64,000 nt of DNA from Thermothielavioides terrestris NRRL 8126 (Eukaryota; Ascomycota; Sordariomycetes; Sordariales; Chaetomiaceae). Location of the stretch: the NCBI RefSeq assembly GCF_000226115.1, contig NC_016457.1, positions 7,936,001-8,000,000 of the forward strand, in the 5' to 3' direction. This document shows, piece by piece, positions 57,100 through 64,000 of this stretch. Numbering within the stretch: position 1 is the stretch's first letter; every line of letters starts with the position of its first letter. The position numbers and the translations under genes are program-made. A model generated the notes under the pieces. The model was not told where the DNA came from, ran no database searches, and saw nothing but the letters and a program-made list of their open reading frames with translations.

Positions 57100-59270
57100 T
57101 AGGCGGACCAGGATCGTATCACGCTATACCACCGAAGCCACCGAAGCTACCGCACTAGCTATAGCAACGCCCACTAGCAATAAGCGGATCAGGATTGTAT
57201 TGCACTATACCGCCAAAGCCACTACCGCCACTACTACCAAAGCCACCAAAGCTCCTGCTACTACTTTTGCCGCTGCTCCTACCAAGCCTCCTACGCCTAA
57301 ATCACTAGTCTATTATCGCTAGACGTATAATACATCGAAGTCTTGTAAAACGGGCGTACCTACTAATCGCTTATACCCTTGATCAAAGTCTAGCTCTCGT
57401 TCAAAGCTACTAGTATATTTGAAATCGCGTTCTATATCCTAGGGTCGACTAGATCGTTAAGTATAGCGTTCTAAGCCATTGCTACCTAAACTAATCGAGA
57501 TAGCTAACTTAGAGGAAGGTTCTAATGCTATAGAGTATATCTAAGGCTGCTTATAAGAGGAGGATACTAGTATCGATATCGTAGAGCGCTCCTAAGGTCG
57601 TTTATAAGAGGAGGATACTAATATCGATATATTCAATATATTTGCTTTATCACTGCTACTAGTATATTCCTAATCACTAGATATCTAGCTATCGCTAGTG
57701 TAATTATAGGCTTGAACTAGAGGCTATTCTCGCTTGTTTATACTAGATGCTACGCTATTAGCTTATATCCTACAATCGCCTTACTATCGAAGTAATATAC
57801 TCCTTAATAGACCTACCTTGCCTAGCACTATTATCGTCAATATCGCTTATATCGTTAGGTTCTTTTCTACCCCTTTTTATTAGGGTCTTTGAACGCTACT
57901 ACTACTCCTATAGGAACAGAACCATTGCTACGAGGTTGCTATAGAACGTACTAAATAGGGTGAGGTCGACAAAGCAAGGATTAGCGACAATTTAAAGCTA
58001 AAGATCTAAGATACTGTATATAGCCTATACAACGAAGTAGTTAGCAATGTTCAACGAAGTAGAATCGATATAGAACTTGTATATACTATTGTTGTAGCCA
58101 ATGCTATAGCCTACCTTGGTTCAAGGGCCAACTCAAAGGTTTAGTCGAATTCTAGGAGAGTAGATCGCCTACTAGTACGTCTAATGTTCATCGCCACTGA
58201 TTGGCTAATAAAGGCGTTGCTAAGCCAACTAGCAAAGGACTATTCTATCAATATTGAGTACGAATTTGAACTTACTAAATTATCGTAAGTAAGATCCTTA
58301 GCAGCTTCTACGCCCTTGCCTCCTACGCCTATACCTACTCGCTAGCTATTTGATTATAACGCCTTAATGCTAGCCAATGCTACTAGTCGATCTATACGCC
58401 TTACTGCACTAGCTACGCCTACTAGCTAGAATAGGAGGTCGACGGCAATACGTAAGACACCTACAAATACAATGCTAAACAAGGTACAAGTATATAATGC
58501 CTAGAAGCCGAATAAGGCGTTTTTCCATCAACTAAACGAGAAATGGCGCTATAGCCTAGGTATACGCTACTGCAACTATTGCAAAGATATAGATATATAG
58601 CTCTAGTTCTATTACTAGGCGAATAGCGATAATACCCACCTTCCTATCACTGTTTAGGAGATAGGCGAGTAGGCAAGCTAGATCGAACGTAGCAAAGCTA
58701 CTGTTGATAGCCTACTAGGCGCCCTAATCAAGAAGTGGTTTAGCTCTATATAGGCTAAGGCCAATTAGGGCGTTATAGTAGGTTCGAATAGCAAAGTCAT
58801 TAAGCATATATAAGGTATAGGAATCCTCTTTAACCTATAGTTCAACATTATAAGCAATATAGACGATTAGAACCGAATAACGTTAGCTCTATAGCTATAC
58901 GACGCGCCTTAGCTACATCCTAAAGCTTAACAATAGCCTATAGCGGCCTCGAATATAGCGGCAACGATCAATACAACAGAGCCAACCTTGCTATCGCTAC
59001 CTGCCTCGAGGGCGCTTCCCTCTATTGCTAACACCGTTACCCTATAGGAGACCGTTATACTAATACGCTCTTTATCGCTATCGCCTAAACCGTATAGCAA
59101 GGAGCCTTCAGATATTATCAACAACTTCGTTAAAACGTTTGCTCGCTAGTATTGCCTACTAGGCTAGAAGGACGTAATAGCGGCTCTCCACCAAGTTAGC
59201 TAGTCTCTCTATATAGAGGGTAGAAGGGTTTACAATATTCGTTAGCTTCCTAATATATAGTTTTACAACA
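57100..59270 (+). pseudogene. RIP-ruined plus-strand coding region inside the transposon, unknown family
   Basis: Reads as protein only if TAG/TAA stops are taken as mutated Gln or Trp codons. From about 58505 a single frame runs some 250 codons with many such stops and almost no TGA. It includes RYCNYCKD (a C-x2-C pair), SLLGALIKKWFSSI and TFAR followed by YCLLG. Nearer the start, a Thr/Lys/Ala-rich region has a duplicated RIVxxYT unit 81 bp apart (57103 and 57184) and a 51-bp direct repeat (57542 and 57593). It is opposite in direction to the transposase. It may be a zinc-binding accessory protein or part of an older nested element; I do not recognise it. Confidence 0.5.
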
Positions 59271-59308
59271 ATAGGTTCCTATAGCACCTAATTCCTATAT
59301 TTTATAAT

Positions 59309-59556
59309 TGTCACACGCAACTGTGACAAAGGCACCTATGACCGTACCGCGGTCAGGGGTGACGAGTGTTCCTTTAAAAGAGGGACCTCGCCTATAACCC
59401 CTTCGTAGAGAATCAAACTACATGAATATACTTTTGTGACATATACTAGTGTTCAAGAGTGCCGCCTCATCGGCTGACAAGGCTGAGAGGCATTGATCTT
59501 TCTCATCCTTACACGTTTACCGCCAGATGGTCACCGAGGACCATCGGCGTGTAACA
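59309..59556. mobile_element. solo LTR, 248 bp, with 5-bp target-site duplication
   Basis: Begins TGTCACACG and ends CGTGTAACA, so the termini are TG...CA with a 9-bp inverted repeat (one mismatch). It is flanked by perfect ATAAT duplications at 59304-59308 and 59557-59561. Its composition is balanced and free of the surrounding TAG/TATA bias, so it landed after the host element was degraded and has itself escaped RIP. The structure fits LTR-LTR recombination of a retrotransposon. Orientation and superfamily cannot be fixed without an internal region. Confidence 0.85.
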
Positions 59557-59979
59557 ATAATATAGTAAAAGGCTTCTTTAAAGAGGAAGTAGAACTAGCT
59601 AGCTTTAATAATAGCCTAGTTCGAAACGCCTAGCAAGGCGCTTAGCAAGGCGCTTAATAGGATAGTATATTCTTCTTACATTGCCAAGGCACTATAGCTA
59701 ACGTTTAATGGTATACCAGCTTCTTCGAGCGCCTAGTCTATTCATCTGCTATATAATTCCCTTGTCAACGCCTTAGCTCGTTATATACCCTCAAATTACC
59801 CATTGGAATTAGAAGAGGTAGGACTTAAATATATAGAGGAGATAATAGAACAATAGGTAGTAGATAGCTTAGAAACAGCCTCTTTCGTAGAAGAAGAAGA
59901 GGAGGAAGAAGATAATAAACTATAACCACGAATCTATTTATAAGGCGTAGTATTCAACCTACTATACTAGTATTTTAGA

Positions 59980-60860
59980 ACTCCTAGAACTGCTTAGAAT
60001 ATAATGCTATATAATCTACTGCCTTGCCCTCCTCCTAGAATAGTATTATCGCCTTCCTAAAGTGCCTATACACAGCTATAATGTCGTTAGCAATAGTAGT
60101 ATAGGCATTACAAAGAAACTCCTTAAAGTCATCGTCTAAGTAGTTCTATACAAGCATCTTCTAGTAGTTCCAATAGATATAAGCCTTAGTATTATAGAAC
60201 GTCGCCTTGATTAGATTAAAATCTAGCGAATATAGTAGTAAATACTACAGTAGAACGCTAGCCTCTCGACAAGCCTATTTAACGGCATTGGCTCAGTACT
60301 ATAATACGTTATCTATAACGAGAATACTATAGCGATCTAGGAATAGCCTTATCTTAGGTAGAATGTACTCCTTAAGCTATATAAGGAAGCCTTCTTAGTT
60401 GGAATAACTTTACTAGACCAACAGATTAAGAACGCTATCGACTATAATAGCAAGGAGGATGTAATAGCGTTTACCTCTCTTTGTAACATCGTCGACAACG
60501 GGGGTAACGCCTAGTAGCGCCTAGCCAGTACAATGAACGCTATTTCTTCGATCAAGGCCTAATTTATTATAGAATACGAACATCTTAGTAGTAAATATAG
60601 CTACCTTTCAAAGGTAATTAAGCTAAAGGATATAGTTCTACTATATAGCCCTTTGTAAAGCTATTTTCTTCCTCTACTAAGCCTAGCAAAGATAGCGAGA
60701 TATCGTCTTAATAGATACGAATATATAGTATTCTTTAAGAAGGAAGGTCTATATCTTGTCAAGGTAGAGGTCCAACTTATAGGCAAGGTGGTCAAGGAGT
60801 TCCTAGTAGTTATAGTACATTAGCTAACCGCTAGGAAGTATCATCATCAATATACTATAA
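59980..60860 (-). pseudogene. Tc1/mariner-type (DDE_3) transposase remnant, RIP-inactivated
   Basis: One minus-strand frame carries the family layout through many stops. It has a helix-turn-helix part (LYLDKI, then FVSIKTISRYL), the first catalytic block (FVFYNK, where Asp has become Asn), VHCTG.ALLGVTPV, RGKRYYILLAIIVD, the second catalytic Asp in YSILVIDNV, and the third block YSLDFNLIKATFYNTKAYI, which corresponds to the usual YSPDFNPIE. The changes are those of G:C to A:T mutation. The N-terminal boundary beyond 60860 is unclear and may be shifted in frame. It cannot encode an active enzyme. Confidence 0.8.
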
Positions 60861-61115
60861 GGAATAAACCTCTATAGCCTAGGGCTACAGTATATAGGCG
60901 TTTTATAACGTCTTCGGCTTAGGAAAAGGATCGCCAATAAGTTCGAATAGCCGCTTATATCGGTATACCTACATTAGGCTAACCTCCGCCTTATATACAA
61001 TAACCTTTGGCGGTTCCCTAGCGTATAACATAATGGCGATCAGGCGCCTCTGGCGCTCATTGATATATCGAACCATAGTGCCTAGGCGCGTTGTTGGCTA
61101 CGTACTTCGCCAGAT

Positions 61116-61345
61116 GGCGGGCTCCTAGGCAGTTCGAATGCGGGCTCCCAGGCGGTTCGAAGGCGGGCTCCCAGGTGGTTCGAAGGTGGGCTCCCAGGCG
61201 GTTCGAAGGCGCGTACCTGGGCAGTTCGAAGGCAGGCTCCCAGGCAGTTCGAAGGCGGGCTCCTAGGCGGTTCGAAGGCGTATACCTGGGCAGTTCGAAG
61301 GCGGGCTCCTAGGCGGTTCGAAGGCGGGCTCCTAGGCAGTTCGAA
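61116..61345 (+). repeat. 23-bp minisatellite, 10 tandem copies
   Basis: The unit is GGCGGGCTCCYAGGCRGTTCGAA. TTCGAA recurs at 61133, 61156, 61179, 61202, 61225, 61248, 61271, 61294, 61317 and 61340, exactly every 23 bp. Units differ by a few substitutions, including C/T changes. It lies just inside the right terminal repeat, and its GC content contrasts with the AT-rich interior. A 110-codon minus frame through it is a by-product of the repeat. Confidence 0.95.
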
Positions 61346-61384
61346 GGCGTATACAATGGCTAGGTTTAGGGGCTTGATAGCTGT

Positions 61385-61571
61385 GCTGACTAAGCTGCAG
61401 ATTTCAACAAGCATATAAAAACACCAGAAAATGGCGATTTGGGCCGTTTTTTGCAGTATCTATGGCTTCAATATTGATGGCACTGATGGCAGTGTGTTGC
61501 ATACTACTGTCAAATTGGGTGTGCGGTGCAGCCATTTGGACCCACTTTAACCTGGTGTTTGAGAACCACAA
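61385..61571 (-). repeat. right terminal inverted repeat
   Basis: Reverse complement of 56464-56663, with a few transitions and without the 10-bp insertion. Immediately outside it, at about 61575-61594, is CACCAGGCGAAAGTGGGTCC, which resembles the CACCAGGTTAAAGTGGGTCC inside the left repeat in direct orientation. Confidence 0.92.
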
Positions 61572-61779
61572 CCACACCAGGCGAAAGTGGGTCCAGGAAG
61601 TCTGCAGGACATCAGGTATCCTTTTACTGTAGATGTTCTGTAAAAACCCGAAACAGATCCCATGATAGTAGCATATATTACTTAATTAATCTAGAAGTAG
61701 ATTTAAACTTCATGATATTGAATATGAATATTGAGATCTCTTTATGCTACGCGTAAGCGTTGTGCAGGCTACTATCGTA

Positions 61780-62359
61780 CCCGAGGGTAATGTTACGCCT
61801 TGGCCGTGACGTTCTCCGCCGACGCTTGGATCAACGATCTCCCCAAGCGGTGCGATAACTCCCGCTGCGGCTAGCGATAAGCTTAACCGGAAGGAAGACC
61901 TGACCTCGCGTGGCTTCTCCTTCGACTGAGCCGGCCATGATGCGAGCGTCTGTGACTGCGTGAAAGCCGACAACCATGTGAATGCCGCGTCCGCGCTGGA
62001 AGTTGCGCTCGGCCCATCGTCTGTCTTATCGTGAGTGTCGCAGTGGCTTCAGCAAACCAGTCGTCGGACTTTTCAAGGTAATATGTCTTGAACAGATCCG
62101 TAATGATTCGAACCGTCGTGTTGGCGCGCTTTGAAAAGCAGGCAGAAATCAGGGGCGTGAGGGCAAGGCCGAGCCCACTTTTGGACTCTGTCTCCTGGAT
62201 GCCGGTTTATGATTCATGGGGTGAGATCAACACGCTAGACGGTCTTCCGTAGTTCGGATCACGGAAGAAAGAGTAAGGCGGTTCGATGGCGGTGCTGAAG
62301 CGGCCGAGTTTAACGGCCTCTACTGGCACCAACTGGGGAAGGATGACGTTGGTCATCAT
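61780..62359 (-). pseudogene. broken gene of unknown fungal family
   Basis: From the ATG at 62359 a protein-like frame begins MMTNVILPQLVPVEAVKLGR. It meets an in-frame TAA at 62207-62209 and continues in the same frame as LGLALTPLISACFSKRA and RIITDLFKTYYLEKSDDWF. The reading then moves frame to HMVVGFHAVTDARI and again to AGVIAPLGEIVDPSVGGERH. One stop and at least two frameshifts make it a pseudogene; introns could explain at most part of this. The family is not one I can name. It lies between the transposon and the TPR gene, head-to-head with the latter. Confidence 0.6.
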
Positions 62360-62790
62360 GGTAATGGGTGCGAAGGAGTGACAAGAGGACCTGCACCTAG
62401 CCTTCTCACTTTCACATCTTGCCCGCTTGCTGCTTTACACGGAGGGCTCAAACGAGGCCTCCAACATGGAGGTGCAGAAAACAGGGCGTGATAAGCGAGC
62501 AGCGCACTCTAGCAGATTTTGTAAGTTCCCCCGACCTTCCAAGTTGTTAAGCGTTCGCCCGAAACTTATCATGCATGTTAATGCAGCTTTGGGGCTGAAG
62601 TACATGACGGGTCCTTCAGCAGACTCGGCACCAGGCAGCCAGCCACTGCCAACAGCCCATTCAAAACCTGGCCAGGCGGCACAGTCAATTGTCTCAGCAG
62701 AGCAAACATCATCGACCGCAATCACCGACTCCAGTTGTGATTCGACATTCACCTGTGATTTGACATTCACCTCCGAATATATCCTACAAA
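62360..62790. other. intergenic region between the pseudogene and the TPR gene
   Basis: Divergent spacer of about 430 bp, presumably holding the TPR gene promoter and 5' UTR. GACATTCACCT occurs twice close together just before the ATG (about 62744 and 62762). No gene is supported. Confidence 0.55.
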
Positions 62791-64000
62791 ATGGACAACC
62801 TGGACTTGCAGCAGCTCATGCGTCACCTGGGGGCCACGGACGAGGATATGGCTGATCACTTGATGTTTTTTGCTCTCGAGGCATATGAGGAGCACAAGAT
62901 GACAGGAAGCGTCCAGGATATCGATGTAGCCATCCGGGCTTCTCGGTTGGCCCTAAGCATGACTCCAGGAGACCATCCCGACCGTGTGGGATTTTTGAAC
63001 AAACACGGAGGTTTCCTTGAGGCTCGATATGGGCGTAAAGGTCAGATGACGGATCTGGAAGAGGGCATTGATGTAGCGCGGCAAGCAGTCGAGTCGGCGC
63101 CTGAAGGTCATCCCGAGCGGCCAGCCTGTTTCAACAACCTTGGGACCAAGCTTTATGAGCGGTATGAGCGGACAGGCCAGACAACCGATCTGGAAGAGGC
63201 CATTGACGCGGCGCGGCAAGCGGTGAAGCTGACGCCCAAAGACCACCGCGAACGGGAAGCCTGCCTGAACAACCTGGGAAACTATCTGCTCCGGCGCTAT
63301 GAGCGAACAGGCGAGAGGAGCGATCTCAATGAGGCCATCGAGGTGGCGAGGCAGGCAGTGCAATTGGCGCCTAATCGCCATCCCAACCGGGCGGTCTGTT
63401 TAAATAACTTGGGAGCCATGCTAGCTCGGCGGTATGAGTGGACGGACCAGATAGCCGACCTCGACGAGGCCATTGAGGTTGCGCGGCAGGCACTGGCGTT
63501 AACGCCTGAAGACCATCCCATGCGGGCACTATGGATGGACAATCTCGGGATTTCCCTCAGAAGTCGACATGAGCGGACTGGCCGGACGATCGATCTCCGG
63601 GACGCCATTGACGCATCGCAGCAAGCGATCGAGCTGATCCCTAAGGATCATCCCAATCGGGCATCCTGTTTGAGCAACCTCGCAAAGGCGCTTGAGAGGC
63701 GCTATGAGCTGACGGGCCAGATGGCCGATCTCGACGACGCCTTAAGACGCCTGCAGGAGGCTTGGAGCTGCCGGGCAGCTACCCCATTCCGCCGTGTCAG
63801 AGCTGCCGAGTTCTGTCTAAGACTTCTCCTCTTACGAGGCAATTTCGCTACCGCCTCGCAGGTTGGAATGGAAGTCATCGACCTCCTCCCTACGGTAAAC
63901 ACTAGGCTCCTCGACCGTGACGATCAGGAATTCGTCATGTTCACTTTTGGCGGCATAGCTGCCAACCTCTGCGCCAGCCTCATGGCATTGAACCGCCCCG
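62791..64000 (+). CDS. tandem TPR-repeat protein, 3' end outside window
   Basis: Open from the ATG at 62791 (ACAAAATGG context) to the window edge, 403 codons without an intron. After an N-terminal helical region come about six TPR-like units of 45 residues, each near DLEEAIDAARQAVxLxPxDHPxRxxCLNNLGxxLxxRYERTGQ. This is the fungal TPR_10/TPR_12-style array. After about residue 320 the repeats fade into another helical part (AAEFCLRLLLLRGNFATASQ). In many fungi such arrays precede a CHAT (caspase-like) domain or follow an NB-ARC/NACHT, but neither is visible here, so the output domain is unknown. It sits in the accessory region beside the transposon. Confidence 0.85.
   Translation, partial: MDNLDLQQLMRHLGATDEDMADHLMFFALEAYEEHKMTGSVQDIDVAIRASRLALSMTPGDHPDRVGFLNKHGGFLEARYGRKGQMTDLEEGIDVARQAVESAPEGHPERPACFNNLGTKLYERYERTGQTTDLEEAIDAARQAVKLTPKDHREREACLNNLGNYLLRRYERTGERSDLNEAIEVARQAVQLAPNRHPNRAVCLNNLGAMLARRYEWTDQIADLDEAIEVARQALALTPEDHPMRALWMDNLGISLRSRHERTGRTIDLRDAIDASQQAIELIPKDHPNRASCLSNLAKALERRYELTGQMADLDDALRRLQEAWSCRAATPFRRVRAAEFCLRLLLLRGNFATASQVGMEVIDLLPTVNTRLLDRDDQEFVMFTFGGIAANLCASLMALNRP

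Larger units (their letters stand above)
56464..61571. mobile_element. 5.1 kb DNA transposon with ~190-bp terminal inverted repeats, RIP-degraded
   Basis: The ends are near-identical inverted repeats beginning TTGTGGTTCTCAAACACCAGG. Between them the sequence is AT-rich and dense in TAG, TAA and TATA, unlike the GC-rich flanks. Inside are a Tc1/mariner-type transposase remnant on the minus strand, a second ruined frame on the plus strand, a solo LTR inserted later, and a 23-bp minisatellite. The damage is mostly transitions (Gln codons to stops, Pro to Leu, Glu to Lys, Ala to Thr), as expected from RIP. No target-site duplication (TA or 8 bp) is evident at the stated ends, so the exact outer boundary is uncertain by some bases. 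Confidence 0.85.

Noticed and set aside
61082..61414. 110-codon minus-strand repetitive protein
   Set aside because: Produced by the 23-bp minisatellite reading through all three phases; not independent coding evidence.
56457..61578. 8-bp or TA target-site duplication around the TIR element
   Set aside because: The bases next to the two ends do not match as a TA or 8-bp repeat, so none is claimed.

Overview
The window is nuclear DNA of a filamentous ascomycete (Pezizomycotina), most likely a sordariomycete. The grounds are GC-rich coding sequence, many short introns (about 60-170 nt) with GTRNGT donors and CTRAY-like branch sites, fungal-only families (TVP18, AIM21, DASH subunit Duo1), and one AT-rich transposon riddled with TAG/TAA stops and C-to-T/G-to-A changes of the kind left by repeat-induced point mutation (RIP). 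No rRNA, tRNA or CRISPR was seen.

1-56.3 kb is a conserved housekeeping segment. In order: a P-type Ca2+-ATPase (partial, -), a long gap, a SurE-TTL fusion like yeast Pby1 (-), an uncharacterised CDK-substrate-like protein (-), DASH subunit DUO1 (+), RNase H2 subunit B (-), MCM10 (+), two APH-fold kinases (-), DNA2 (-), TRAPPC11 (+), AIM21 (-), a 4 kb gap, TVP18 (-), NTF2 (-), a DUF7918-like protein (-), seipin (-), an Imp2/Cdc15-type F-BAR-SH3 protein (-) and an IMPACT/YIH1-family protein (-). I rebuilt the exon structures by joining open frames at donor, branch and acceptor signals that keep phase and restore family motifs.

Four replication or mitosis genes (DUO1, RNase H2B, MCM10, DNA2) lie within about 15 kb. 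The intergenic regions next to them carry clustered ACGCG elements, the core of the MBF/MCB G1-S site: a tandem ACGCGAAA pair between the uncharacterised gene and DUO1, three ACGCG boxes 11-12 bp apart between RNase H2B and MCM10, and a looser cluster upstream of DNA2. I infer cell-cycle co-regulation that includes the uncharacterised protein.

56.4-64 kb is accessory. A 5.1 kb element with roughly 190-bp terminal inverted repeats (56464-61571) holds a RIP-ruined Tc1/mariner-type DDE transposase (-), a second ruined frame on the opposite strand, a 10-copy 23-bp minisatellite, and a later, almost undamaged 248-bp solo LTR with a perfect 5-bp target duplication. Beyond it lie a broken gene (-) and the 5' part of a tandem TPR gene (+) that leaves the window; its C-terminal effector domain, if any, is outside.
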